A DNA stretch of 64,000 nt, from assembly GCF_902499175.1 (NCBI RefSeq), contig NZ_CABVQC010000041.1, positions 1-64,000 of the forward strand. The letters are read 5' to 3'. The notes beneath the pieces are model-generated. The model was given only the letters and a program-made list of their open reading frames with translations, did not search any database and was not told the origin of the DNA. Origin of the DNA: Burkholderia aenigmatica. Lineage in GTDB: Bacteria; Pseudomonadota; Gammaproteobacteria; Burkholderiales; Burkholderiaceae. Each line of letters starts with the position of its first letter. Within the stretch, counting starts at the first letter, position 1. The position numbers and the translations under genes are program-made. This document shows positions 19,428 through 27,904 of this stretch, in pieces.

Positions 19428-20357
19428 TCACACCGGCGTCAACACCGGCTGCCCCGCGAAGTGCCGCTCGGCGTTCTCGATGAACTGCCGCACCGAACGA
19501 TCGAGCGCCTCGGGCGACCAGCCGCCCATGTGCGGCGTCAGCACGACGCTGTCGAGATCCGTCAGCGCGCGCGGCGGCTCGGGTTCGCCTTCGTACACGT
19601 CGAGCCCCGCGCCCGCAATGCGCCCGTCGCGCAACGCCTCCGCCAAAGCAGCGGTATCGACAACGCTGCCACGTGACACATTGACGACGAACCCGCCGGG
19701 GCCGAGTGCATCGAGCACCGCGCGATCGATCAGGTGCCGCGTGCCCGCGCCGCCCGGCGTTGCGACGATCAGGAAATCGGCCCACTGCGCGAGCGCGTCG
19801 ACGCGCTCGAAATAGCGGTAGGGGACGTTCTTCTCCGACCGGTTGTGGTAACCGATCTCGATGTCGAAGCCGGCCGCGCGGCGTGCGCACTTCTCGCCGA
19901 TCTTGCCGAGCCCGACGATGCCGAGCTTCTTGCCCGACACGTTCGGCGGCATCGCCAGTCCGTCGCGCCATACGCCCGCGCGGGTTTTCGCATCGAGCTG
20001 CACGACGTTGCGCACGGCCGCGAGCAGCAGCGCGAACGCATGATCGGCGACGCAATCGTCGTTGGTGCCGGCGCCCGTGACCACGACAATGCCGCGCGCC
20101 CTGGCATGCGTAACGTCGATGTGCTCGTAGCCGGCGCCGAGCGCGCTGACGAACGTGAGTTGCGGAAGACGATCGATCTCGGCGGCAGTGAGCCCCGTGC
20201 TGCCGTTGGTCAGCACCGCGCGTATCGTGTCGCCGTGTTCGGCGATCGCGCGTTCGCGTGCTTCGGATGTCGGGGCGTAGCGCACGTCGAACGACGCGGC
20301 GATCTCGCGATGCGCGTCGCCGCGCAAGGCGATCAGAACCAGCAACTCGGGCTTCAT
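19428..20357 (-). CDS. D-isomer-specific 2-hydroxyacid dehydrogenase (hydroxypyruvate/glyoxylate reductase type)
   Basis: 309-aa NAD(P)-dependent oxidoreductase. N- and C-terminal catalytic parts surround a Rossmann domain with LGIVGLGKIGEKCAR. The catalytic triad of the family is visible: Arg in VNVSRGSVVD, Glu in DVYEGEPEPP and His in LTPHMGGWS. It probably reduces hydroxypyruvate, glyoxylate or 2-ketogluconate; the exact substrate is not readable. The start at 20357 (MKPELLVLIAL) fits the family N-terminus; an upstream in-frame extension has no family character. Confidence 0.9.
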   Translation of the reverse strand: MKPELLVLIALRGDAHREIAASFDVRYAPTSEARERAIAEHGDTIRAVLTNGSTGLTAAEIDRLPQLTFVSALGAGYEHIDVTHARARGIVVVTGAGTNDDCVADHAFALLLAAVRNVVQLDAKTRAGVWRDGLAMPPNVSGKKLGIVGLGKIGEKCARRAAGFDIEIGYHNRSEKNVPYRYFERVDALAQWADFLIVATPGGAGTRHLIDRAVLDALGPGGFVVNVSRGSVVDTAALAEALRDGRIAGAGLDVYEGEPEPPRALTDLDSVVLTPHMGGWSPEALDRSVRQFIENAERHFAGQPVLTPV

Positions 20358-20426
20358 GTCAGGAAGTGTCTGCAAGGCGGGAACGGATTTCAGTGTAACA
20401 AGCCTGCAACACGGATGCGGGTTATC

Positions 20427-20443
20427 CCCACACGGGCTGTGGG
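20427..20443. promoter_or_regulatory. Inverted repeat upstream of the osmoprotectant operon
   Basis: CCCACA-CGGGC-TGTGGG, 6-bp arms, about 80 bases before the osmF-like start and in the divergent region with the dehydrogenase. It may be an operator or a leader hairpin. Confidence 0.3.
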
Positions 20444-20523
20444 CACGCCGCCGCACGCGGTTTGCCAAAGCCGGCTCAGTCAAGTAACTTTCGGCGTACG
20501 CCCTCGCCCTGGAGATTGGCCCG

Positions 20524-21447
20524 ATGAAGCTCGCCCTGCCCGCCCGGATCCTGGGCCTCGCGCTCGCCGCTACCCTCGTCGCGCCCGGCGCGCATGCCGA
20601 CACGCCCGTCGTGGTGTCGTCGAAGATCGATACCGAAGGCAACCTGCTCGGCAACCTCATCGCGCAGGTGCTGAAAGCGCACGGCATCCCCGTCACCGAA
20701 AAGATCGCGCTCGGCACCACGCCGATCGTGCGCAAGGCGCTCACGAGCGGCGAGATCGACATCTACCCCGAATACACCGGCAACGCCGCGTTCTTCTTCA
20801 ACAAGGCCGACGATCCGCTGTGGAAGAACGCAAGCCAGGGCTATGACACCGCGAAGCAACTCGACTACGCGGCGAACCATCTCGTCTGGCTCACCCCGGC
20901 ACCCGCGAACAACACGTGGGGCGTCGCCGTGCTCGCGCCCGTCGCGCAGTCGCAGCACCTGAAGACCTTCTCCGATTTCGGCAAGTGGGTGGCCGGCGGC
21001 GGCAAGGTGAAGCTCGCGGCGTCGGCCGAATTCGTGAACAGCGCGTCGGCGCTGCCGTCGTTCGAGAAGGCATACGGCTTCAAGCTGAAGCCCGACCAGC
21101 TCGTCGTGCTGTCCGGCGGCGACACGGCCGCGACCATCAAGGCCGCCGCGAACCAGACCGACGGCGTGAATGCCGCGATGGTCTACGGCACCGACGGCGG
21201 GATCTCGTCGAGCGGCCTCGCGGTGCTCGACGACGACAAGCACGTGCAGCCCGTCTACGCGCCCGCGCCGGTGATCCGCGAAGCCGTGCTGAAAGCGCAT
21301 CCGCAAATCGCCGACTACCTGAAGCCCGTGTTCGCGAGCCTCGACCTGAAGACGCTGCAGACGCTGAACGCGCGCATCCAGATCAACGGCGAACCGGCCG
21401 CCGGCGTCGCGAAAAGCTACCTGAAATCGAAGGGCTTCGTTAAATGA
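20524..21447 (+). CDS. osmF: Osmoprotectant ABC transporter, periplasmic binding protein (OsmF/YehZ type)
   Basis: 307 aa. Signal peptide ending GAHA before DTPVVVSSKID. The OpuAC-type fold shows SKIDTEGNLLGNLIAQVLKAHGIPV at the N-terminus and GEIDIYPEYTGNAAFFFN, typical of betaine/choline-class binding proteins. It delivers the substrate to the membrane permeases. First gene of a four-gene operon; its stop overlaps the next start by 4 bases (ATGA). GGAGA precedes the ATG. Ligand class is inferred (glycine betaine, choline or similar); YehZ-type systems have low betaine affinity, so the real substrate is open. Confidence 0.9.
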   Translation: MKLALPARILGLALAATLVAPGAHADTPVVVSSKIDTEGNLLGNLIAQVLKAHGIPVTEKIALGTTPIVRKALTSGEIDIYPEYTGNAAFFFNKADDPLWKNASQGYDTAKQLDYAANHLVWLTPAPANNTWGVAVLAPVAQSQHLKTFSDFGKWVAGGGKVKLAASAEFVNSASALPSFEKAYGFKLKPDQLVVLSGGDTAATIKAAANQTDGVNAAMVYGTDGGISSSGLAVLDDDKHVQPVYAPAPVIREAVLKAHPQIADYLKPVFASLDLKTLQTLNARIQINGEPAAGVAKSYLKSKGFVK

Positions 21448-22622
21448 CCGGTCGCGCGGCAGCGTCCGCGCGGCGCATCACGGCGGACAAGGTCGGCATT
21501 CTGATCGGCATCCTGACCATCGTCGCCGTGCTCGGCCTGCCGTTCGCGGTGCTGCGGCCGAACCGCATCGCGGCCGGCACCGACCTGTCGGTGTTCGCCG
21601 CGCTGCCGGCCCCGCAGGCAGCCGCGCTCGCGACGCTGTGGATCGTCGGCGCGCTGTGGGCGATGACGGCGAGCCGCCCCACGTGGCGGCTCGCGGCCGG
21701 CTGCGCGTGGCTCGCGACGCTCGCGTACGCGGTCGGCGCGGCCGCGACGCACGTCGTCGCACCTGACGACATGCTCGCCCGCGTGTCGCCCTCCTCCGGC
21801 GTCTGGCTGCTGCTGTTCGCGTGGGCCGTGTTCGTCGCAGACGCGCTCGCACGGCTCGCATTCGGCCCGTGGCGACGCCTCGCCGCGCTCGTCGTTGCAA
21901 TAGCAGCGATTTCGGTGCCGCTCGCGAGCGGCTGGTGGGATGGCCTCTCCGTGATGCGCGAATACGCGGTGCGCAGCGACGATTTCTGGCGGGAGGCGAT
22001 CCGGCACGTGTCGCTCGCGGGCGGCTCGGTGGCTGCTGCGCTCATCGCGGGCGTGCCGCTCGGCATCGCGTGCGCGCGCATCGCGGCCGTGCGTACCGTC
22101 GCGATGCCGGTGCTCAACATCGTGCAGACGATTCCCAGCATCGCGATGTACGGGCTGATGATGGCGCCGCTCGGGCTGCTCGCCGCACGCGTGCCGCTCG
22201 CGGCTGCGCTCGGCATCCGCGGCATCGGCGTCGCGCCGGCCGTGCTCGCGCTGTTCCTGTATTCGCTGCTGCCGATCGCATCGAGCGTCGTGGTCGGGCT
22301 CGGGCAAGTGCCGCCGCACGTGACCGAAGCGGCGCGCGCGATGGGCATGACGCGCACGCAGCGGCTGCTGCGTGTCGATCTCGTGCTCGCGCTGCCGGTG
22401 ATCCTGAGCGGCGTGCGCATCGTGCTCGTGCAGAACATCGGGCTGACCGCGGTCGCCGCGCTGATCGGCGGCGGCGGCTTCGGCACCTTCATCTTTCAGG
22501 GGATCGGGCAATCGGCCGCCGATCTCGTGCTGCTCGGCGCGATCCCGACGATCGCGCTCGCGCTGGTGGCGGCCGTCATGTTTGAAGCCGCGACCACGCT
22601 CGCGAAAGGGCGTGCAGGATGA
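21444..22622 (+). CDS. yehY: Osmoprotectant ABC transporter permease (YehY type)
   Basis: 392-aa inner-membrane permease. The N-terminal half has about five TM helices not found in short OpuCB permeases. The C-terminal half is a binding-protein-dependent transport domain with the EAA-like loop (GLGQVPPHVTEAARAMGMTRTQRLLRVDLVLALPVILSG) that docks on the ATPase. The extended length is the mark of YehY against YehW. It overlaps the binding-protein gene upstream and the ATPase gene downstream by 4 bases each, so the genes are translationally coupled. Confidence 0.88.
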   Translation: MTGRAAASARRITADKVGILIGILTIVAVLGLPFAVLRPNRIAAGTDLSVFAALPAPQAAALATLWIVGALWAMTASRPTWRLAAGCAWLATLAYAVGAAATHVVAPDDMLARVSPSSGVWLLLFAWAVFVADALARLAFGPWRRLAALVVAIAAISVPLASGWWDGLSVMREYAVRSDDFWREAIRHVSLAGGSVAAALIAGVPLGIACARIAAVRTVAMPVLNIVQTIPSIAMYGLMMAPLGLLAARVPLAAALGIRGIGVAPAVLALFLYSLLPIASSVVVGLGQVPPHVTEAARAMGMTRTQRLLRVDLVLALPVILSGVRIVLVQNIGLTAVAALIGGGGFGTFIFQGIGQSAADLVLLGAIPTIALALVAAVMFEAATTLAKGRAG

Positions 22623-23557
22623 TCGAGATCGAACGGGCCGGCAAACGCTTCGGCGACATCGTCGCCGTCGACGACGTCTCGCTAACGATGAAGCGCGGCA
22701 CGATCACCGCGCTCGTCGGCGCATCGGGCAGCGGCAAGTCGACACTGCTGCGCATGATCAACCGGCTGATCGCGCCCACCAGCGGCACGATCCGCATCGA
22801 CGGCGTCGATACGGCCACCGTTGCACCCGAGCAGTTGCGGCGCGGCATCGGCTACGCGATCCAGGGGCACGGACTGTTTCCGCACTGGAGCGTCGCGCGC
22901 AACATCGCGACCGTGCCGCGCCTGCTCGGCTGGCCCGCCGAGCGCATCGACGCGCGCGTGAACGAATTGCTCGACCTGTTCCATCTCGCACCGGCCGAGT
23001 TCGCGGACAAGCTGCCGCACGAACTGTCGGGCGGCCAGCAGCAGCGCGTCGGCGTCGCGCGCGCGCTCGCGGCCGAGCCCGCGATGCTGCTGATGGACGA
23101 GCCGTTCGGCGCGCTCGATCCGATCATCCGCAGCAAGGCGCAGGACGACCTGTTCGCGCTGCAGCGCCGCCTCGGCATCACGGTCGTGATCGTCACGCAC
23201 GATATCGAGGAAGCGCTGAAGCTCGGCGACACGATCGCGGTGATGGACGGCGGCCGGCTCTTGCAGGTCGCTTCGCCGGCCGAGATTCTCGGCAAGCCGG
23301 CAGCCGGCGTCGTCGAGCAGCTCGTCGCGGGCGTCGACCGGCCGCTGCGCCTGCTCGCGCTGACGCCGATCGACTTGGTGGCGGAAGCCGGTCATGCCGA
23401 CGGCGAACCGATCGCCGCGACGCGCACGCTGCGCGATGCGGTGTCGGAGCTGCTGTGGCGCGGTGTCGATGTGCTGCCAGTGGAAGATGGCAACGGCCAC
23501 AACACGCGCCGCATCACGCTCGATGCGATCCGCGCGCACGCCAGGAAGCCCGCATGA
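22619..23557 (+). CDS. yehX: Osmoprotectant ABC transporter ATP-binding protein (YehX type)
   Basis: 312-aa ATPase. Walker A GASGSGKST (about residues 36-44), signature LSGGQQQRVGVARAL, Walker B MLLMDEPFGALDP, and H-loop VTHDIEEAL. A C-terminal extension of about 80 residues follows, as in betaine/proline transporter ATPases, though full CBS motifs are not obvious. Energises the two permeases YehY and YehW. ATGA overlaps join it to both neighbours. Confidence 0.92.
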   Translation: MIEIERAGKRFGDIVAVDDVSLTMKRGTITALVGASGSGKSTLLRMINRLIAPTSGTIRIDGVDTATVAPEQLRRGIGYAIQGHGLFPHWSVARNIATVPRLLGWPAERIDARVNELLDLFHLAPAEFADKLPHELSGGQQQRVGVARALAAEPAMLLMDEPFGALDPIIRSKAQDDLFALQRRLGITVVIVTHDIEEALKLGDTIAVMDGGRLLQVASPAEILGKPAAGVVEQLVAGVDRPLRLLALTPIDLVAEAGHADGEPIAATRTLRDAVSELLWRGVDVLPVEDGNGHNTRRITLDAIRAHARKPA

Positions 23558-24321
23558 CGACGCGCAGCAGCGTGCAGCCCAAGCGGTCGGCGCTTCTTGC
23601 GACCGTCGCACGCGCCGCCGCGCTCGCGCTGCTGCTCGTGCTGCTGTTGCGCCCCGCATCGCTGCAAGGATTGTTCGCGCCGTTCGCGGACAACGGCGCA
23701 CCGGTCATCTACGATCGCGCGAGCCTGCTCGACCTCACACTCGCACATCTCGGCACGGTCGCGTTGTCGAGCGTGATCGGCACGATCGTCGCGGTCGCGG
23801 CCGGCATCGCGGTCACGCGGCCGTGGGGCGCGGATTTCCTGCCGGTCGCGCGCAGCGTCGTCGACATCGGCCAGACCTTCCCGCCCGTCGCGGTGCTCGC
23901 GCTCGCGGTGCCGGCCGTCGGCTTCGGATTGAAGCCCGTGCTGATCGCGCTCGTGCTGTATGGCCTGCTGCCCGTGTTCGAAAGCACGATCGCCGGGCTC
24001 GAGGACGTGCCGCGCGACGTCGTCGACGCCGCGCGCGGGATGGGCATGAGCGGCTGGCAGCAACTCGTGTCGGTCGAGCTGCCGCTCGCGTTTCCGGTGA
24101 TCGTCAACGGGGTCCGGCTCGCGGTCGTGATCAATCTCGGCACCGCGACGATCGGCTCGACGGTCGCCGCGCGCGGGCTCGGCGACGTCATCATCGCGGG
24201 GCTGCAGACGTCGAACACCGCGTTCGTGCTGCAGGGCGGCGTGATCGTCGGGCTGCTCGCGGTGCTCGTCAGCGATGCGATCGGCGCGATTGCACGGGTA
24301 GCGGCCGCCCGGCGCACGTAA
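23554..24321 (+). CDS. yehW: Osmoprotectant ABC transporter permease (YehW type)
   Basis: 255-aa inner-membrane permease with about six TM helices and an EAA-like loop (GLEDVPRDVVDAARGMGMSGWQQLVSVELPLAFPVIVNG) for ATPase contact. Last gene of the operon. The ATG at 23554 lies inside the ATPase stop (ATGA), which decides the start. Pairs with YehY to form the channel. Confidence 0.9.
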   Translation: MTTRSSVQPKRSALLATVARAAALALLLVLLLRPASLQGLFAPFADNGAPVIYDRASLLDLTLAHLGTVALSSVIGTIVAVAAGIAVTRPWGADFLPVARSVVDIGQTFPPVAVLALAVPAVGFGLKPVLIALVLYGLLPVFESTIAGLEDVPRDVVDAARGMGMSGWQQLVSVELPLAFPVIVNGVRLAVVINLGTATIGSTVAARGLGDVIIAGLQTSNTAFVLQGGVIVGLLAVLVSDAIGAIARVAAARRT

Positions 24322-24512
24322 TGCGCGTGGGGACACATCCTGTCACGCACCGGTGCCTGTAAAAACGACCGACACGCAACGCCTGGCGACGTTCATCCGG
24401 ACTCCGATGCGTGTCCGCGCAACGATTGGCTCGCTGCCCGACGCGGGTCGACACAAGCCTACATGCCGCTTTCATTCGAGCCAGCCTTCGACCACCTGCG
24501 GCAATTGGCCGA

Positions 24513-24518
24513 TATACT
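24513..24518 (+). promoter_or_regulatory. Candidate -10 box before the transglycosylase gene
   Basis: TATACT matches the sigma-70 -10 consensus at 5 of 6 positions, 29 bases before the ATG at 24548. A TTCGAC element sits 20 bases further upstream, longer than ideal spacing. Confidence 0.3.
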
Positions 24519-24547
24519 AGGCGCCTTCCCATTCCCCGCACTCCACC

Positions 24548-25225
24548 ATGCGACGGTTTCTCTGGCTGATCGTGCTTTCGCTCGGCATTGCGCAACAGGC
24601 ATCGGCGCAGCAGGCGCCCGCACTGCCTGCGTTCGCGCCCGAAGCGGCCGCATCGGCACCGACCGTCGCATCCGCACCGCTCGCCGACGCCAACGATCAG
24701 CCGAACGAAGCAAACCGCCGCATCACGTCCTACCTGACGAAGAAATTCGGTGTCGCGCGGGAACGCGCCGCGAAGCTCGCCGATATCGTGAGCGTCACTG
24801 CGACGAAATATTCGCTGCCGCCCGCACTCGTTTACGCCATCATTTCGATCGAATCGCGCTTCCAGGAAAAGGCGCGCGGCCAGCATGGCGCGACCGGGCT
24901 GATGCAGGTCGTGCCGGCCGCGCACCGCGGCCTGGTGCGCAACGTGAAGGACCTGACCGAACCGAACGCGAACGTCGAAGTCGGCTCCGCAATTCTGTCG
25001 GGCTACGTGAAAGCGGCCGGCGGCAACGTGCAGGCCGGGCTGAAGAGCTACAGCGGCGGATCCAGTGCGTATGCGGCGAAGGTGATGCAGCGGGTCGAAT
25101 CGTTCCGGTTCGTGCTCGAACCCGATGACGATGCGAAAGCCGCCAAATCGCCGAGCGACACAAAGGGTCGCCTGATACCGGTCAGCGATACTTCCCCTCC
25201 TGCGTCGGCGCGCGACAGTCAGTAA
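24548..25225 (+). CDS. Lytic transglycosylase, SLT family
   Basis: 225 aa. Signal peptide ending QASA (about residue 20), an Ala/Pro-rich linker, then a single SLT domain. The catalytic Glu is E102 in YAIISIESRF, followed by GATGLMQVVPAAH and the GGSSAYAAKV helix. It cleaves peptidoglycan glycan strands in the periplasm, forming 1,6-anhydro-muramic ends. No lipobox or LysM domain. The next gene, an LprI-like protein, starts 10-25 bases after, so the two may be co-transcribed. Confidence 0.9.
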   Translation: MRRFLWLIVLSLGIAQQASAQQAPALPAFAPEAAASAPTVASAPLADANDQPNEANRRITSYLTKKFGVARERAAKLADIVSVTATKYSLPPALVYAIISIESRFQEKARGQHGATGLMQVVPAAHRGLVRNVKDLTEPNANVEVGSAILSGYVKAAGGNVQAGLKSYSGGSSAYAAKVMQRVESFRFVLEPDDDAKAAKSPSDTKGRLIPVSDTSPPASARDSQ

Positions 25226-25250
25226 GCGCCCCCTTTTGACGGTGCCGCGC

Positions 25251-25655
25251 ATGCGCCACGCGATCCGACACACGATCCCCTTCCTTGCCGTCACCACGCT
25301 GGCAACCGGCCACGCTTTCGCCGAAGTCGATTGCGAACACCAGGGCCTGACGATGGACCCCGTGCGAGCCTGCATACTCGAAAACAACCATCAGTCCGTC
25401 GACCACGCGTATCAGTCGCTCGAGCGCAAGCTCAAACAGCGCAACCCCGATGCGGCCAGCGCGCTCGCGAAGTCGCAGGCCAGCTGGACCCGCTTCGCCG
25501 GCGACACCTGCGACTACGTGAAAGCCGCGAATCCTCAGCAGATGATCCCGAGCGACGCGTGGGTGAGCTGCTGGGTCGACTTCAGCCAGGCACGCGTGCG
25601 CATCCTGAAGAAATGGGAAGCGCAAGCGGACGCGCCGCCACCGGCGCAACAGTAA
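25251..25655 (+). CDS. LprI/DUF1311-family periplasmic protein
   Basis: 134 aa from the ATG at 25251 (an upstream in-frame start at 25236 would add five residues). Signal peptide MRHAIRHTIPFLAVTTLATGHAFA. The mature part has the DUF1311/LprI pattern: DCEHQGLTMDPVRACILEN, paired cysteines, LERKLKQR...LAKSQASWTRFAGDTCDY and a late Cys (VSCW). LprI homologues inhibit lysozyme in mycobacteria; placement after a lytic transglycosylase suggests a wall-related role, which is inference. Confidence 0.8.
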   Translation: MRHAIRHTIPFLAVTTLATGHAFAEVDCEHQGLTMDPVRACILENNHQSVDHAYQSLERKLKQRNPDAASALAKSQASWTRFAGDTCDYVKAANPQQMIPSDAWVSCWVDFSQARVRILKKWEAQADAPPPAQQ

Positions 25656-25673
25656 CCGACGCGCCAAAAACCC

Positions 25674-26549
25674 TCACGCCTGCGCGAAATGCGCGCGCAG
25701 ATACTCGATGAAAACCTGCGTCTTCGCGGGCAGCAAACGCGTTTCGGTCATCGCGAAGACGGGCACCAGCGCGCCCTCCCATTCAGGCAGCACGCGCCGC
25801 AGCCGGCCGGCGGCGACATCGTCGGCCACCACTTCCTCCGGCAACTGGATGATCCCCGCGTCATGCACGGCGAGTTGCCGGTTCATGCCCACGCTGTTCA
25901 CGACGAACCGCCCACCCACCGGCACGTCGACCGCCTGCTCGCCGCGACGCAGCGTCCACGCGGTGAGGCGCTGCACGCTCATGCACTGGTGCCGCGCCAG
26001 GTCGCCCGGTTCGAGCGGCTCGCCCGCGCGTTCGAGATAGCGCGGCGACGCATACAGGTAGTTGCGGAACGTCGCGAGCCGCCGTGCGACGAGCTGCGAA
26101 TCCGCGGATTCACCGATCCGGATCGCGACGTCGAACGGCTCGCTCACGAGGTCGACGCGCCGTGACGTCAGCTCGAAATCGAAGGTCAGCTTCGGGTAGC
26201 GGTTCGCGAATTCGACGATCAGCGGCGTCAGGTAGATCACCGCGAAATCGACCGGAAACGACGCACGCAGCACGCCCGCCGGTTCGGCCAGCAACCCGCC
26301 GAGCTGCTCGTGCGCGAGCCGCGCCTCGTCGACGATGCGCTTGCAGCGCTCGAAATACAGCTGCCCGGCTTCCGTCAGCTCGATGCGGCGTGTCGTGCGG
26401 TGCAGCAGCCGCAAGCCGATCGCCTTTTCCAGCGCGCCGATCCGCCGCGACAGCGTCGAATTCGGCATCCCCAGCGTGTCGGCCGCGCTGCGAAAACCCT
26501 TCGCCTTCACGACTTCCACGAACAGCGCCATGTCGTTCAGCAGTTCCAT
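25674..26549 (-). CDS. LysR-family transcriptional regulator
   Basis: 291 aa. N-terminal winged helix-turn-helix (MALFVEVVKAKGFRSAADTLGMPNSTLSRRIGALEKAIGLRLLHRTTRRIELTEAG, residues about 7-63) and a periplasmic-binding-like effector domain. Divergent from the Old Yellow Enzyme gene, so it likely regulates that gene and itself. Direct repeats GGATCAATG in the shared intergenic region are candidate sites. Effector unknown; quinone or electrophile stress is a plausible inducer from the neighbour. Confidence 0.9.
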   Translation of the reverse strand: MELLNDMALFVEVVKAKGFRSAADTLGMPNSTLSRRIGALEKAIGLRLLHRTTRRIELTEAGQLYFERCKRIVDEARLAHEQLGGLLAEPAGVLRASFPVDFAVIYLTPLIVEFANRYPKLTFDFELTSRRVDLVSEPFDVAIRIGESADSQLVARRLATFRNYLYASPRYLERAGEPLEPGDLARHQCMSVQRLTAWTLRRGEQAVDVPVGGRFVVNSVGMNRQLAVHDAGIIQLPEEVVADDVAAGRLRRVLPEWEGALVPVFAMTETRLLPAKTQVFIEYLRAHFAQA

Positions 26550-26567
26550 ATCGATTGCTCCACCAAT

Positions 26568-26616
26568 GGATCAATGTTCTCCATGACACCCACTTTATCC
26601 CGAAAAAGGATCAATG
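26568..26616. promoter_or_regulatory. Direct repeats between lysR and the OYE gene
   Basis: GGATCAATG occurs at 26568-26576 and 26608-26616, 40 bases apart, the first preceded by CCAAT and the second followed by GATG. LysR regulators often bind two sites in such divergent regions; assignment is inference. Confidence 0.35.
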
Positions 26617-26718
26617 GATGATTCCGGTATGGCGTCACGGCCGGCGCAACGTGCGCGACCCTCGCCCGATGCGGCACTCCCCGGTGCCGTCACCCGAACT
26701 TCGATGAGGAAATACGCG

Positions 26719-27831
26719 ATGAAACATCTTTTCGTTCCCGCTCAAGCCGGCCAGGACGCGCCGCGCCTGTTCGCCCCGGTCCGCGTCGGCCGATACGACC
26801 TGCAGAACCGCCTGGTCATGGCGCCGATGACGCGCAGCCGCGCCGCATTCGACGGCACGCCCGGCGCGCTGGCCGCCGAGTATTACGCGCAGCGCGCGGA
26901 CCTCGGCCTGATCGTCAGCGAAGGCACGCAGCCGTCGGACGACGGCCAGGGCTACCTGATGACGCCCGGCATCTACACCGATGCGCACGTCGCCGGCTGG
27001 AAGACAGTCAGCGACCGCGTGCACGCACGCGGCGGCCGGCTGTTCATCCAGTTGATGCACGTGGGGCGCATGTCGCATCCCGACAATACGCCGCATCATC
27101 GCCAGGGCGTCGCGCCTGCCGCGATCGCGCCGGGCGTGCCGATGTTCACGATGAAAGGGATGCAGGAGATTCCCGCGCCGCGCGCGCTGACGACGGATGA
27201 AGTGCGCGCCACCGTGAACGACTTCCGCATTGCCGCGCGCCGCGCGATCGAGGCGGGTGCCGACGGTGTCGAGATCCACGGCGCGAACGGGTATCTGGTC
27301 CAGCAGTTCTTCGCGCCGAACGCCAACACGCGCACCGACGCGTACGGCGGCTCGATCGAGAATCGCGCGCGCTTCGCGATCGAGGTGGCCGAAGCGATCG
27401 CCGACGAGATCGGTGCGGACCGCACCGCGATCCGCCTGTCGCCGGGCACCACGCTGTGGGGCATCGACGAAGGCCCGGAAAGCGCCGGCCTGTATCGCTA
27501 CCTCGCGACGGGACTCGACCGGCTCGGCCTCGCGTACCTGCACGTGATGCACGGGGGCGACGAGCCGCTGCTCGCGGACCTGCGCGCACGCTGGAACGGC
27601 ACGCTGATCGTGAACCGGCCGGGCCGCGCGCGTGACGCGATCGGCACGGATGTCGCGACGGGGCTCGCCGATCTCGAAGCGTATGGCCAGATGGTGCTCG
27701 CGAATCCGGATTTCGTGACGCGGCTGAAGACGGGCGCACCGATGAACGACGCGCAGCGCGACACGTTCTTCGGCGGCGATGCGCGCGGGTATGTCGACTA
27801 TCCGGCGCTGGATGGGGCGGCTGCGGCCTGA
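26719..27831 (+). CDS. Old Yellow Enzyme-family alkene reductase (NemA-like)
   Basis: 370-aa FMN-dependent NAD(P)H oxidoreductase, a TIM barrel. Family signatures: LFAPVRVGRYDLQNRLVMAPMTRSRA, the substrate-binding HGAN (His/Asn pair) in VEIHGANGYLVQQF, and TDAYGGSIENRARF. It reduces activated C=C bonds such as N-ethylmaleimide, enones and nitro esters. The ATG at 26719 has GAGGAA before it; an ATG at 26704 would add five residues. Divergent from a LysR gene that is its likely regulator. Confidence 0.93.
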   Translation: MKHLFVPAQAGQDAPRLFAPVRVGRYDLQNRLVMAPMTRSRAAFDGTPGALAAEYYAQRADLGLIVSEGTQPSDDGQGYLMTPGIYTDAHVAGWKTVSDRVHARGGRLFIQLMHVGRMSHPDNTPHHRQGVAPAAIAPGVPMFTMKGMQEIPAPRALTTDEVRATVNDFRIAARRAIEAGADGVEIHGANGYLVQQFFAPNANTRTDAYGGSIENRARFAIEVAEAIADEIGADRTAIRLSPGTTLWGIDEGPESAGLYRYLATGLDRLGLAYLHVMHGGDEPLLADLRARWNGTLIVNRPGRARDAIGTDVATGLADLEAYGQMVLANPDFVTRLKTGAPMNDAQRDTFFGGDARGYVDYPALDGAAAA

Positions 27832-27843
27832 CGCTTCGGATCA

Positions 27844-27889
27844 GGGCGATCGCCGTGACACGCTGGAACGCGTGTTGCGGCGATCGCCC
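27844..27889. terminator. Large hairpin between convergent OYE and hipA genes
   Basis: Arm 27844-27863 (GGGCGATCGCCGTGACACGC) pairs over all 20 positions with 27870-27889, allowing two G-U wobbles, around the loop TGGAAC. It lies midway between two converging stops and so can serve both strands. There is no T-run on either side. Confidence 0.5.
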
Positions 27890-27904
27890 GTGGAAAGCCC
27901 GATT

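Noticed and set aside
20423..20433. TTATCCCCACA resembling a DnaA box
   Set aside because: It has two extra bases against TTATNCACA, stands alone, and is better explained as part of the CCCACA/TGTGGG inverted repeat; no replication genes nearby.
24260..25225. Long minus-strand frame antisense to the transglycosylase
   Set aside because: No family features; the plus strand has signal peptide, catalytic Glu and GLMQ motif.
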